This document shows positions 10,955-24,200 of a DNA stretch of 64,000 nucleotides, in pieces. Each line of letters opens with the position of its first letter. The stretch's first letter is position 1. Under the pieces are notes generated by a model that worked only from the letters and a program-made list of their open reading frames with translations, had not been told where the DNA came from and searched no databases. Position numbers and translations under genes: made by a program. The DNA comes from Adiantum capillus-veneris (taxonomy: Eukaryota; Streptophyta; Polypodiopsida; Polypodiales; Pteridaceae): NCBI GenBank assembly GCA_014529385.2, contig CM043964.1:134826420-134890419 (forward strand). Direction: 5' to 3'.

Positions 10955-11293
10955 AGCATGCAAACACTCGTCGGCCGAGGGACACCTCTCGGTGATCTTT
11001 TAACAAAATTAGGCGACGGGGGGGACGTAGTGGGACGACCACGGGGCACGGTGGCACTCGACGGGGTTGGATGGTGCAAAAAAAGTCTCTATGCGCCATG
11101 ACGTGCATGGGCTAGTTTTGACCAGGTCAGAACTCCCCCCTGCGCGCCGTGGTACACAGGGACTTTTTTTGTTTCATCCGATCCCACCGTGTGCCGTGGT
11201 CATCCCACCGTCTCTGTATGTCCCCCCCCCCCCCCCTTGGTTTTGTAAAAAAGTCACCGAGAGGTGCCCCCGATCGACAGGTGCTTGCATGCT
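10955..11293. mobile_element. foldback MITE, nearly whole element an imperfect hairpin
   Basis: The left half (from AGCATGCAA at 10955) and the right half (to TTGCATGCT at 11293) are inverted repeats over about 150 bp each. Matching pairs, outermost first: GACACCTCTCGGTGA with TCACCGAGAGGTGCC, GACGACCACGG with CCGTGGTCATC, and AAAAAAAGTCTCTATG with the complement of CAGGGACTTTTTTT. The centre is near 11124. It is GC-rich against AT-rich flanks and includes a run of 15 C (11222-11236). No target duplication was identified. Confidence 0.7.
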
Positions 11294-11879
11294 TTAGGTT
11301 TTGTGCACACTTTTCCGGAAATGAAATTTATTGGACAATATGAATCATAAAAAAAAACAAGTACAAAACGTTGATATACTCATCGATTAAAAAAAATAAT
11401 ATTCTATATTGATTTGGATATTACATTATGGTTGATTAATTTTTCTTTGAATTACATCTATGGGTATGTGGCGAATGGCTGACTTGATGCCAATGCAATT
11501 TCCTACGGGTTTGTCACCTCTTGAAGGACTGACCCAAGGTGCCTGCCCGTAAAGGCATACAATGCCGCCTCTCAATCCACCAATATACATTTGTGAGAAT
11601 TTAGGGTGAGGGAATCTTCAGCGAGTATGACACTAATGCTTTGCACTTAAGCAGCTCCCTAGAACGATTCTTAGAGAACTATGTGTGAGAAACTTGAAGA
11701 ATCGATGGCCCCATTTGGCTCAGGTAGTGCCAAAGCAAGCTATCCCTATCCATGGGCACGTTGCGTGAACCTCAATTACGCATACAAACTTATCAACATG
11801 GTATGCCGTCTGCAAAGAATTTTAAATGACTTTAACACTTGTTGTAAGGAAAAATAGACAATTAAGTAGGTTAAGAAGT
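11294..11879. other. intergenic, no feature recognised
   Basis: AT-rich sequence with short A and T runs; no ORF with protein character, RNA gene or repeat end seen. Confidence 0.4.
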
Positions 11880-12882
11880 GTTTACCTCAATTTCTTCATC
11901 CATCTCTTCCTTGTAAGATCGATGCTATAGCGATTATCTCCGCCCATAGCGATTAGTGGTTTGTGTGGATGGAAAGCGCTTTCCGGTATGCTTTCATAAA
12001 ATGAGGCACATGATTTGATTTTCACAAGTGTACTTGCCACCGTTGGCATCAACTTTTATTTGTTTTCATTGGGGAGGAAGAAGAGGCTTGTTGAGAGACC
12101 TTGGTCTTCAAAGTCAATTTGAAATTTGACTTTCTCTTCCTTTCCACTGGGATCTTTCATGTCCGCATAGGTGGAAAGCACCGAGAGTGACTCATCTTCT
12201 ATGAGTCCTAGTGTTTTGGCAATGTCGTCAAGGAACAAAAAGTGACGATCATCCACCACCACTACATGTAAAGTGAGAATTTGGAGGTGTGGGACTTCCT
12301 CTAGCACCTCATCTCCCTCTATCATCCGATCTTCCTCCTCAGTGGAGCTGGACGAGTGTCATAGATGATTTAGTCTGCTCATCAACCTCTTTGTAACTTC
12401 ATTTGATTCCTCCACAATAGTCACAGACAGTCTTTGGCTGGCCTTTTCTTTTGATTTTTCCTTACTCATGCCCTCAAGCACAAGTAAGGCCAGAACCATG
12501 TCCCAAGAAATAAATTGGGTGCCTATGCACCCCATGCCCAAGTCTATGAGATTATCTACATCCTCATCCTTGGCTTGTAGTCCCATTCCGTGATGCCTTT
12601 AATAAACCTCAACAAGCAAAAACGAATGTTTTAGTCGGCTGCATAGAGATGTTTGAGGAAATCCACCAACAACCACACCATGTCGGATCCCTCAAAGACT
12701 ATGGCATAAGTTTTCATGTGCTGCGCCATGTAGTCAAGAAAGCTTTTGAATGCCTCTACATGAAGGTTGGCAGTGGCCTGCATGTCAATTGTCCCCTCGA
12801 ACACACTGAGTAGTTCATGTGCTCGATCAGCAAGTCCTACCTTTTCTAGTTGTGTGAGAAGTGCATCAGAAGACGTTGCCAT
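11880..12882 (-). pseudogene. unidentified decayed minus-strand gene
   Basis: Three minus-strand blocks have protein-like composition: 12882-12631 (begins MATSSDALLTQLEKVGLADR, amphipathic helices), 12586-12359 (LIDLGMGCIGTQFISWDMV, then a Lys/Glu-rich stretch) and 12325-12056 (acidic, DDRHFLFLDDIAKTLGL). After the stop at 12056 the same frame continues with protein-like sequence (FYESIPESAFHPHKPLIAMG) to a stop near 11880. A short gap of stops separates the first two blocks and could be an intron. I do not recognise the family. Either a small host gene with unrecognised introns or a pseudogene. Confidence 0.4.
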
Positions 12883-14978
12883 GAGTTCGTTTGCGAAGAA
12901 GATACGAAAAAAGAGCTAGAGTTTTGTGAATGTGAGAAATGAAGTTTAAAACTTAGAAAGTCACTTATATAGCTAAGGTCACTTTTTAAAAAGCACTTAA
13001 AATTAACGTCAAAATAACTTTAAACTATAATTTTAAACAAAATCACGCGACAAAGCATTGAAAGACACCAACAATGAAAACATTTGTGCTAGAAATTAAA
13101 GAAAGTGTACATTTTAATATAAAACATGAACAAGTTGAGAATAAACAAGTATGCGCAAAGATGAGATTCAAAACACCATATGTATTAATGGGAAGCTTTT
13201 ACAAAGATACATTGTGGAAACGGAATGTTCTCACATATAAAGCTCTTCTTTTTTTTGGAGTGAACAACCTTTTCATTGATTACAAAGAGATATTGCTTGG
13301 GCAAGGTATATTTGCAATTAAGATACTTGCAAAGGTGATTGAGATGCCAATCATTACTCACTGCAATGTCGTCCATTGCATCATCGTGGAGACATATTTG
13401 CAGGTCAATCAATTATCTAGCAGCAATATCAGAGTCTAATGCCTCCCATTCTCGGATTGTTAGCTATCATCTTCTATAGGGAAATACCATTGACAAGCTT
13501 TGCTTCGCAATATGGTTTCTGAACACCACATTCTAAGACACTACAAAGCACTTGATTCTATCTCCCTGGTGGTTGACCACCTTAATCTCCCATTCCACTG
13601 CAAGGAATCCGTTGATCGCACTTTTCCCTTTGCAAGTCCACATTGTTGGTGTCCTGTGAACACGTTGAAGTCGAAAGAAAAACACAAACACATGAAGAGA
13701 CAGAATCCATGTTTCCATGGCTTTGTGGAAATCATAGGTGCACTTTATTACTGCTTGCACATCCGCCTCGATTCTTCTTCTGGTTGTTGTGATCAAGGCA
13801 CTATCTGGCTTAGGCTATTCCAGGTACTGCAAGGTTGGTAAGTGAACCAGAGAAAGATTACCATACCCATTTCGCCTAGGCATGACATACGTATGGTTAT
13901 ACAAAAAAATGTCCCGTGAGGCAAGCTCAAAGGATGGAAAACCAACATAGAGAAACTTGTCCAATGTTAGTGTGGACGGCTTCAAAAGTTCTTGTGAAGG
14001 ACTCTATTGGCTCCCACTCTACAAAATCGAATGGAAAACATATGCAAACATGGACAAAAAATTCTTACAGTCATCAAAAGTAACGTACACGGTAGAAATA
14101 CAAAATAGATAATCTAGAAACTTAACAGAGGAGTAAAGTTATAGTTTGCAGGAGACCTCGATGAAGACACTACTGTCTCTAGCTTCAATTGTGAAGCAAC
14201 ATACACATGATGTACCTTCGCAAGCCTCTTGCCGTCTTGTGTTTGTTTGAACTCCATGATCTTCCCTTCCAATGGTGTGCTCAAGAAGCCATGTGTTTCC
14301 TTGAGACCTTGTGTGCACCCTTGAGCTGGGTTGCATTGTTACCCACATCATTCATTTGAACTCCATCGTCACCCAACATCCACTATCGTCTTGTACATTG
14401 CTGCATGAAATTGAGTCAATGACACTCCTAGGTTGGTGAGTACCTGATGATGCCATTGGGAATATTGCCATTGGAAATAGTGACACAACCTACATACAAA
14501 CACTTATTATTAATCATTGCACATCCATGTTCTCAGTTGTATAAAGAGCAAGATTCTTGATGGTACACAAAGACGATACTTATTGTGATACCGCTCCACC
14601 TGCTTATTGGCTCAATGGGGAAGATAATGTTGCAAAGCTTGAGAGGGAAGTAGATCCACTCTAGAGAGCTTAATGAAGAAACCTGTTGAGAAAAGAAAGA
14701 GAGATGATCTAACAGAAGGATATGTTGCAGATCTTCAGCTTTAGGTAGTGGTGCTTAGTGAGGCTCATGTAGAAATGGAGAACTTCATCTTGAGGAGAAT
14801 GCAATAAGCTTGAGGAGGGAATGGAGGTTTAAACTTCTATTGCAGAGCTTTTGGGAGGGAAAAGTGAAAGGAAGGAAAGAGAAGCAACTTGCAAGGTGAA
14901 GTGAAGTGAGGGATGGTACACTAGAGAGAGAGGAAGGGAATGGTCATCACGTTTTTTGGAGGGACCCCCTTTTAAGGA

Positions 14979-14999
14979 GGGGGGGGGGGGGGGGGGGGG
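14979..14999. repeat. poly-G tract, 21 G
   Basis: Uninterrupted run of G, read directly. A tract this long can form a quadruplex and is prone to sequencing length error. Confidence 0.9.
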
Positions 15000-16275
15000 A
15001 GAAACTGGCAGCCACCAGAAAGAGAAAGAAATGATTTTTACCCAACTCTATAGAGAAAAGTTCAATTTTTTGAATTTATAAGAGATTTTCTCTTTATATT
15101 TTATTAAAAACTACAACTTTGACCACTTGCTTTTAAGCCCTACCATACCCACCATTTCAGTCCACATGGCATCCACCCATTTCCTTCTTCCATAATCTCT
15201 GTTTTAATCCCATTGCAAATAAAGAGGCCCCCTTAGACCCCATTCCCTTCCTAATGCTATGGAGATAGAGGTGTTTACCAGACCAGCCTCCTTCATACGA
15301 GATACTACCAAAGACAGATGTGCTAGATTGGCCCTTGAATCCTCCAAACAGTTAGCTTTATAGGGGGACACATCATGTTGGTATGCACAAATGTCATCAT
15401 AGAGATCTTATTACTGCCAATGACGCTGCACCAACGATCGAGCGTCCTTGACAAATTATTGTGGAATAGATCCAGAAGTTGCAGAGAGTGGAAGGAGAGT
15501 AGTTGTGGGACAACGAAAGGGTCTAGAGGGAAGGGAAGGTATGACACATTCGCTATGACAGTGAGCCAGAGAGCTGCATGTTCATCCATAGGTGTTGTAA
15601 GGATTGGGCACTATTGATGTTGATCATTGAGAAGAGTGGAGAGCTAATGCTGAGAGCTATCATCCATGATGGCGTCGGTGTATTGAGATAGAGGAGCGTA
15701 AGTGAGGGGGAATGAAGGATGACAATTTTGAAGAAATTGGAGGAGAGGGTGAGGCTATTCTGAGAGAGATCGAGCGAGATGGAAATGGGGTGGGAGGGTT
15801 CCTCATAGGTGATGCTTGCCAGCGGGGGTGACTGCAAGCACCTTGACCCCCTACATATCACATGATAAGCCACTCCACTTATCTTTGCAGGGGTCTACTA
15901 CAGATGTAGAGTTGTCTACATTCGAAGAATTCAACACCCTTAAAGAATTGCCCGTGATATCCAACTCCCCCAAAACCTCCACCATAGCTATGCTGCAATT
16001 TTCATCTACCCAACACCTTATTGAGAGTGCAATTTATCACTAATCTACCATCACTTGGCCCTGCTATACAGAGAAGCCATGCCACATAAAAGATGATCCG
16101 GGTGACATCGATTGACATTTGCATGCATTCACTATAGTTCATAGCGGAGAGACTCCCTCGTCTCCCGCCTTGTGGCCCTACCCCCTTGTGTCAAGCCCTA
16201 CCTCAGGCTACCTGCTTCACTCCCTACCTAAGAGAGATGAGCACCCCAGCTGTGCAGGCAGGTGCGCCCACTTGC

Positions 16276-16276
<1 letters not shown>

Positions 16277-16314
<38 letters not shown>
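16277..16314. repeat. (AG)n microsatellite, 19 units
   Basis: Uninterrupted AG run, read directly. Confidence 0.97.
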
Positions 16315-16318
<4 letters not shown>

Positions 16319-17430
16319 TCTGACATCCCTACCTCGTCTGCACATGAACCAAAGCACCACCACCATTTGCCTTTCCTTTCCATTTTTGAGAATTGTTGAA
16401 TCTTTAAAACGAGTGTCTATCTTTGGAAGAGTGACTTCTATCCCCACAACCAATTAAAAAAAATATGCATTTTTAAAAATAACCCCACGATTTGGAACCA
16501 ATGTGAATATATACCGCTTGTGTCTTTGTTATGAGTATCTACCATCTCTTCCAACCAATAAAAGTTTATGCATTAAAAAAAAAAAAAATCTCCCTTTTTC
16601 ACTAACATAAAGGGAACACATCACTATGGCCTTAGCCCTTTGGGTAGGCCAAAAACCACCTTCAACTATGCAATAAAGAGCACTACTTTGGGAACCCACC
16701 AACAAGAGCATACAGAATCCCGCTGGAATGTGGCAGACAAGAAAGTTGATATGTGTGAGCATCTTTTAACACGTTCAATGATGACGTTGTAAAGGAGTTG
16801 CATACAATCCTTCTTTTCCCAAGAAAGATTACAAAACTTCCACCCGTAACGTTACATTACACCGCAAAGTAGGAAGTACCATATACATATATTTTCCCCT
16901 TCGAAAAACTTTGCAACCCTACAAAACTTATTTTCTGTAGTCACTTTCTTGCTATAGTAAGAACTATGACGAACCAATTTATTTTTTCCATTGAAAGTTC
17001 ACCCACATGGTTTACAAGAAACCACACACATTTAGTTGTTTTTGAATTACATCCAAGGACCACAGGACGGGACAAAACTTAGACATTTCAAAGTATCAAA
17101 TCACTACTCCTGAAAACCATAACAAGAGAAAACATCTTCCTGGTGTTCTCAAGACAATCGTGCAATTAGATGGCGATATCAAAGGCAAGATACAATCATG
17201 CAACTCAATACCCACTTGATAGACAACATAAGCGGTAGCCATAGACATAATGGCATGAAGTGAGACACTGCAAACAAAATGGAAAAGACTATGGCACATA
17301 AAGACTAGCCCAAAATCTGCAATGCAATTGCGGGGGAAAAAAAAAGCAATCAACAAGAAAAAAAATCAAAGAAGACACCAAATTTATTACGATAGACCTG
17401 CCTACAAATTCAATGAAGTTGTAATTCAAG

Positions 17431-17562
17431 CATAAGGCACACGTATGGAAGGAGCTCTCTCACTTCGTATGTAGTTGCAAAGCGGGAAAAGATACTTCAT
17501 AAGACATACATATGGAAGGAGCTCTCTCATACTTCATAAGTTGCTGCAAAGCGCGCAAACTA
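17431..17562. repeat. 67-bp tandem duplication
   Basis: 17431-17497 and 17498-17562 share CATAAG, TATGGAAGGAGCTCTCTCA and a TTGC(T)GCAAAGCG core, with scattered differences. Confidence 0.75.
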
Positions 17563-18304
17563 CACAAGAATGTGCTCTAAATTTCTACATAAAGTTAGCA
17601 CACGAGAAGATAAACAACCTAAGGCACTAGGACTTTTATAAAGTGAATAGGGGACAGACAGTGAACCCCATGGTGGACAAATGTTGAACTCCTTGGTCCC
17701 TTTCCCCAAACATGGCCAACAAGAACGACACTTTTGGGCTATCAAAGCACAAAATGGAAATCAAAGAAATGAACATCATGCAACAAGGAGAGACTAGCCA
17801 TTATGAATCTTTACGGCTAGCCATGGTCAGTCTTCAGCACTATGGAGAGTCAAGGACCACAAAGGTTCAAAAGCTAGGACAACCTCACAAATACAACCTT
17901 GAAAATGACGTATCAATCTCTTCTTATTGAGTGGATATAAGTCACAGCCCAAGCCACAAGTCCAAAATCAGGAATGGTTCTATTCATCCAAGAAAAACTT
18001 GTTAGACCATTGCGTGAACGACCAAAGATCACAATTCAACATCTTCATACTTGGCTTCAAAATGTGCCCTACCAAAAAGTATCTTTCTTGTGTGAAAAGG
18101 GAGCTTAATCTCTTCCCATGGTTTTTGGCAAGCAATCTTGACTTAGAATACAACCTCTTGAATATCCACCTTGTGGTTGCATGTTGCTAATGTAGTAAAA
18201 GCTTATACATAGCCTTTATCACTTCTTTATGGTGCCATCCCACTCCAAACTTTCGCTTCAGCTGGGAAATCAAAAAATTTCATCAAACTCTAGCCGACCT
18301 CTAC

Positions 18305-18309
18305 ATTAC
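18305..18309. repeat. target-site duplication ATTAC, left copy
   Basis: Identical to 39158-39162 and directly next to the TG of the 5' LTR, which fixes the element borders. Confidence 0.93.
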
Positions 18310-19237
18310 TGCTAGAAGCTGGACACACCCTACGGAAAATGACTGCTCGACGGATTATTATTTTTTGTAATTATTTATTTATTGAGAAAACTTGACATTT
18401 CACCTTTGTAAATATTGGGGCTTACAGAATTTTCCTGATTGTATCCCAGTTTTGACATTTAGATTGAGTAGATTGTTAAATTGGAACATTAGGGTTTGAG
18501 ATTGTAAGGTATTTATACCACTTTTTGACCTTAATGAAAAAACCTTTGTCATTTTAAAAAAGTTTGAAGTCTGTGAGTGAGCGTATTGTGTACGAGAGAG
18601 AGTGAGAGCTTCATCTTGACGCTACACGCGCATTGGTGGTCGGAATCGAGTGCGGAGAAGTGCAGCGTGCTACCCCCGACGAGAGCTACGCGCCAATACC
18701 TACATTGCGTGCGTACGGTCCGATTTTGCGAGCTCCACCTACGAGCTTCATCTGGTGATTTGGTGAGCATACGTTATCCATTTTCGCATTTCAGCATATC
18801 CACGCGTTCGCATTGAGGAGAGCTACACATTAGGCACTTTAGATTTTGGAAACGACGACCTGCAAATTTTGGCCAGACATCCTACGTGATTTTGCAGCAG
18901 GTGTTTTGGGTTGGGATTTTGGTTCATAGACCTTAGGGAGAGCGACCTATGGGTGTTAGTAGGGTCTCCTTCAAGTCCTGTGGGGTTTCAAGATCGTTTG
19001 ATGGGTATTCGGCTCTGGAAAGTGTTGTAGGAAATCTCCTCTTATGCACCCTTGAAGGCTGTAGCTTAGACTTTGGGTAGAGACCTCTGTAGGAATTAGT
19101 TAGGAATCGGTCGAGTATAGGTTGACACCCTATGCTTGCTTCCACGTGCCTGCGAATCGAGCTTCGTCCTTAGCTGATAAATCTTGTTAGGTGAGTTCTC
19201 GCTGTGCTGACGTCCATCGCGGCGTATCCGTCCAACA
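18310..19237 (+). repeat. gypsy1 5' LTR, 928 bp
   Basis: Starts TGCTAGAAGCTGG (the 3' copy has TGTTAGAAG) and ends TCCAACA. Aligning by hand with the 3' LTR without gaps gives about 64 differences in 928 positions (about 7%), roughly three quarters of them transitions. It contains a TATTTATA box near 18510 and one half of the element's palindromic motif, AGACATCCTACGTG, near 18875. Confidence 0.95.
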
Positions 19238-19238
19238 T

Positions 19239-19257
19239 TGGCGCCGTTGTCGGGGAC
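19239..19257 (+). other. gypsy1 primer-binding site
   Basis: TGGCGCCGTTGTCGGGGAC starts one base after the LTR and has the form known from Athila/Tat-like plant elements. Confidence 0.9.
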
Positions 19258-21240
19258 GAAAACCGTAGGTAGGTGACCGAGACTAGTCCTTGAGGATAGG
19301 GATTCTTTGGCTTGCCAAGAGTCTCGTTTTACATTTAGATAGGATCAGAGGGTGGAGGACTCTCTAGGTCTTAGAGGGAGTCTAGGGAGTGTGCGTCCAG
19401 CTTAGATCCTTCGACTTAGGTAGATTGAGATAGTTTAGGTCTTAGTTGAGTTGATGAGTAGTAGTTAGAGAGGTAGAAGTGGTGAGAGGAGAGCTTGAGA
19501 GTTCGGAGAGGCCAGGAAGCAACCAAAACACCATATCACCATTTCACATGATGAGTAGGAGTAGGGTAAGTAGGACATCACGATTTAAGATCTAGAGCAC
19601 TTCATGCATGTATACTTGCTTGTTAGATTCATCACAAGGTTGTAAAAGATGCAAAAGTGTGTTTGAAAGCTGAAATGAAATCCAAAAGTTGCTGAGAGTG
19701 TTTTTGATAGAACTGCAGAGCATCAAGAGCATTTCTATCAGGAAAAAAATTAATTTTAAGCTAGGAGACATCCTACGCGTAGAATGTCTACAGCGTGATC
19801 TGGTGGAATTTTGGAATTTTGAGTTGACCAATGTGTTTTTTGAGTTGACCAGTGTGTTCAGAAGGTAGGTTTTACTCTAATTTCACCTAGAAAGTGAAAA
19901 TTTGACCATATCTTGACAGGATAAGGCCAGATAGACTGAAATTGTCAGACATCCTACCCAAATTGTGCCAAGGAATTATTTTAAGACCAAAACCATAGGA
20001 TGGCTGCATGAGCATGATTTGCATGATTTATTGAGTGACTGAGAGAGTTTTCATCTCAATTGGGTGAGAAAATTGGGTTCTAAGCAGACTTTAGAACTTT
20101 TGACTGAAAAAGGCTAGAACAACTAAAATTGGGGTCTTTTGAAATTCAAATCAAAATCTAAGCACACCACTGGGTTGCTGACATCAAGGGGAAGCTGTGG
20201 GTCAAGTCTGGGGTCAAACAGACCAAAAAGACATCTTACACGTAGGATGTCATCTGTGTGATTTTGCACTCCAAACTCAGTTTTGAGGATACCAAAGTGA
20301 TCAGCACCTTAAGGAGAGTCTATGCTTTGCATTTGAAGCCATATTAAGCAAAAAGACATGCTACACGTAGAATGTCTTTTACATTAAATTCAAGCCAGAA
20401 ACTGACTGTAGGCCTAGCAGGATGTTGTATAGCTTGAGGCAAGCCTCCTAGTCAATTTTGGTCTAAATTGGAATTGATTTGATTGATCAGACCAACATCA
20501 GGCTGTCGGAACAGATTTCTGATCCATTGAACAGCTTATAGGTGTCCAAATAAAAAAGTAAAAACAGCTGTGGACTCAGCACATCAAGGGAATCCATAGT
20601 GCAAAAATTCAGGCAAAACAAAGCAGGAGACATCCTACGTGTAGGATGTCTACTGGAGCTTAGTGAAGAGAAAATTTGACTGAGGTTATGTAGTGATGTT
20701 CCATTTGATTTAAGGATTCCAGAACTTCTTTCAGAAGTGAATTTGGACCTTGTTTGACTTTTTGACGGAGGAAAGACAGAATTAAGACTTTTTTAGGTAA
20801 ATTGACCAACATCCAAGGGAAGTACAGTTCCAGATTAGCAGACCTAATCCAGAACATCAGAAGTGTATAAAATACAGTAGTGATTGATGTTAACTCTCCA
20901 GTTATACCAATCATTACTAAAATCACCTCTAGCGGTTAGATGCTTTGATTCGATTGCCGAAATTAAATGCTTGTGTACATGTATATTCAGCGGCAAAGCA
21001 AGAAGTTGTGCAGAAATTGACCCTTTGCAAGGTGAGCGGTTGGATTTGTGATAAATTGCATTGCTAAGTTTGATAAATTTAAGATCAGGAAGATACATTT
21101 TTAGAGACCAAAAGGTGGCAGGTGATCAAGGTAGCTTAGTGTCCACGGGGGAGAGTGTAACTCGAGCAAGGCTAGATCCACTAGCACCAATTATTGAGGA
21201 GGGTAGTGATACTTACACTTCATCAGACAAATCCTTCTTC
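19258..21240 (+). other. gypsy1 untranslated leader
   Basis: About 2 kb without a conserved ORF between primer site and gag. It contains four palindromic motif copies (19766, 20229, 20354, 20628) and a half-site (19948). A leader this long would normally hold dimerisation and packaging signals. Confidence 0.7.
19766..20651. repeat. 5' cluster of gypsy1 palindromes, four copies
   Basis: Copies of a 24-nt palindrome whose core is ATCCTACGCGTAGGAT, bounded by AGAC and GTCT, lie at 19766-19789, 20229-20252, 20354-20377 and 20628-20651, each with one or a few changes. A half-site followed by CCAAATTGTG lies at 19948. Confidence 0.9.
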
Positions 21241-24200
21241 ATGATGAGTAGTCAATAGCCAGGAGGTTTCACCTATAACGGACCAATGCCAAGGGGAAGC
21301 ATCTCCCTAAATTCTTTGAACGATTCCAAGTTCACTGTAATGTTCTTAGAAGGAACAAACTCGAGGGGAGCCCTAGTTTATTCTGACTATCGAGGACGCA
21401 AGTGTATTTGTATTGAAAAAAGACCGGCTCAGAGACTGGAAGTAATTCGAGTCTATGATGATGGAGGTAGATTCTGAGACGAAAAAGGGAATCACTATCT
21501 GATCGTTAGTAACCCTGAGGATTACAACAGATATGGAGATAATGTGGCAAAAGGAAAAATGGTTTCAGAAACTCAAAAACAGCCACCAAACATTGATCGA
21601 CGTGGAGCGCTTTTTATGTATGAAAAGAAAACAACCAGGGTTTCAACTTATAATGAGAATGTGGGGATTTTTACAAGCATGGGAGCGAGGGAATAATCTC
21701 TTATTTTTGTTGCAAAGAACCCTACCCAAACAAGTTAAGCAAAGAAAAGGTTCTTTACTTGTTCTCTTATGAAATTGCTATGGGAAAGGATATTGTTTTT
21801 GTTGATAGGTACGAGCGAGAATACCAACGTATTCTTCTAGAAGAGGTAGAAAAGGCAACAATTCTAGGAGCATCAACATATGTCCCCGATGAAATGCCAA
21901 GAGCCACCTACACCCCTAGCAAGTCGACAAATCCCTTTTCAAAAGAGTATGACGCGACCTCACATTCCACCCGACATCAGACATTCAACAACCAAAACCA
22001 ACCTGCAACTCAGCCATCATTGCAGGCATGGCTTCAACAGAGTGCAACATTAGAGGAAGACCGAAACCGAGATGGTTATCAAGCCGCACGAGGGCTAAGG
22101 GATTTACAAGAACCACCACTCTATTCACGGTATCGAGGCAAGAGTAAGCCAAAAACGCAAGGGTCAATAGAGCCTGAAAGACCACCCATAGAACAAGTGC
22201 GAAGAGATGAACCATCTCTTGCAAGAACCGTCAGAAATTATGGCTCAGGAGCACCATTGGGAGAGGAACCAGCCTACTACAGAAGACCAGAGGAGGTATA
22301 TCGATTAGGACGTGGAGATCCAATGATGAGATTTGTAGACCATCGTAGAATTAGACCTTCTCAAGTGCAAAAATGGGTAAACAAGAAATACACGGGAAAC
22401 AGAGATCCTAGGGATCATGTAGCAGCCTTTGAGCGGGTAATTAGAGCTGAAGAGGTGTTAGATTTCCGTACCCAATTTGCAGGGTTTGGAGTAATCCTAG
22501 AGGATAACGCTGCTACTTGGTTTGACTCTGTGGAGCGTAGAGACTTTGAGTCTATGGAGGAGATGTTTGGCGAGTTTATCGAAGAATTCTCACAAAGGGA
22601 GATACCTCATAATACAGTCTCACAAATCTATAAATTCGAACAGAAAGACGGGGAATCTGTGCGAAAGGCAATCCTACGACTAAAAAGATATGTTAAGTTC
22701 TGTCCTGTGGAAGAACTGCCAACTAAGTTTAGACTTATGCTTATATTTATACAAGGACTAAGGAATGCAGATCTCTAGAAGGACTTACATATGAAGAGGA
22801 GCACTACGTTAAATGAGTTGACTAAGGAGGCTCTTTACCTTGTAGACAATTGTGCGGTTTACAAAGAGGGTGAATTCAAAGATCTCGACGATGATTCATC
22901 CTCACAACAAAGAGGAAGCAAGTCTTCTAAGACCACCGAAAGGAGAAGTAGCTGTAAGCCAGGAGCAACTTGTAAAGGAAGTGCTAAAAAAGATTAACTT
23001 GTACGCCAAACCACAGGCTAAACTGTCCAAGTGGTGTGCTATTGAACAAAAATGGACAAACCATGGGACGGAGAAATGTTATTACAACAAGGGGTATGTG
23101 AGAGAACGACCATATACTCCCCAAGCTCAGGTAGCATCTCCTCAACTTCCATCGATGCCTAGGTATCAAGCAGGCAACCTACCGGGACCTGTAGATGTAT
23201 AGAGACCACAACTAGTGTTGGGGCAACAACCACCCCTACCAGGATTACAACCAGCTGGCATAAGATACACACCAACAGTAACCGAATCAAAAGAGAAGGT
23301 ATTGGTGCCTATGCATGCATATTACGAAGATCCCAATGGATATGCTGCAAATCCTGTCTATTATCCACCGGAAGAACCCTCAATGCCACAACCATGGAGC
23401 ATGATGGGAGGTACAAGACCACCAACCGCTGCACAAGCAGCAGGAGAAGGAAGATATAGCTTGGATGAACGAACATTGTTGTTCATAGCCAACGGAGGCA
23501 TGGGTGGGCAGAGACATGCATACCAACAAAGAGGAGCTCAAGGAGCACCTCAACAGTCTAAGGGCCCTGCTATAAGTGTAGCGGAGACCATTGGCTAAGA
23601 GACTGTCCTCATGATGAAATCATTAGAGTCAACGCATATTGCATCGAGTGTGGAGTTACTCATTTGATTCCTGATTGCCCTAAGAACCCGAGTAAAGGAG
23701 CAAAAACTACCTTGAACATGCTGGAAGCAGTGCCTTCTAGTGGAGGGTCAGAAAACGAGACAATCATACCTATTCAGGCAGTAACACGAGCCCAAGCTCA
23801 AAAAATGACGAACGAACCCATAATTGAAGAGCCAAAAACCGATGCCCCAAGTTCAGAAACAAAAAATCAAAGAAGCACTTGGAAAGCTAGAAAGGCGCGT
23901 ATGAAAGCCAAGAGAGAACGAGAGCAAACGGTTCTATCTGAGGAGTTACAACACACGAAGGATAGATAAGAGCGGTTAGAAGATCTAGCTAGCCTAAGCT
24001 CACACACTGCGGCAACCATAGCACCCAAGGAAATAGCAGAACCCAAAAGTGCAGGATCAGGAGGAAAGTTAAATGAGCAGTTAGATGCACTTCTAAAAGC
24101 TTACGAAGCCAGACTAAAAGAGAACCAAACCCAAGAGCAAAGATGGATGACTTATCCATATGCTGAAATAGAAAAATAGAGGTTGGAAATGTGTAGAAAG

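Larger units (their letters stand above)
12883..18304. other. long gene-poor stretch
   Basis: Possible decayed coding pieces lie on the minus strand at 13796-13533 and 13412-13185 (for example a DDAMDDIAVSNDWHLNHL stretch) and 14351-14139, but nothing recognisable. The rest is AT-rich with A/T runs, the poly-G tract at 14979, the AG microsatellite at 16277 and a 67-bp tandem duplication at 17431. No RNA genes seen. Confidence 0.35.

Noticed and set aside
13074-13439. 121-codon plus-strand ORF as a gene
   Set aside because: Composition follows the AT-rich background and the opposite strand looks at least as protein-like.
15323-15873. Leucine-rich-repeat receptor fragment on the minus strand
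   Set aside because: A few LxxLxLxxN-like stretches occur, but there is no regular 24-residue period and the frames are broken by Ser/Leu-rich low complexity.
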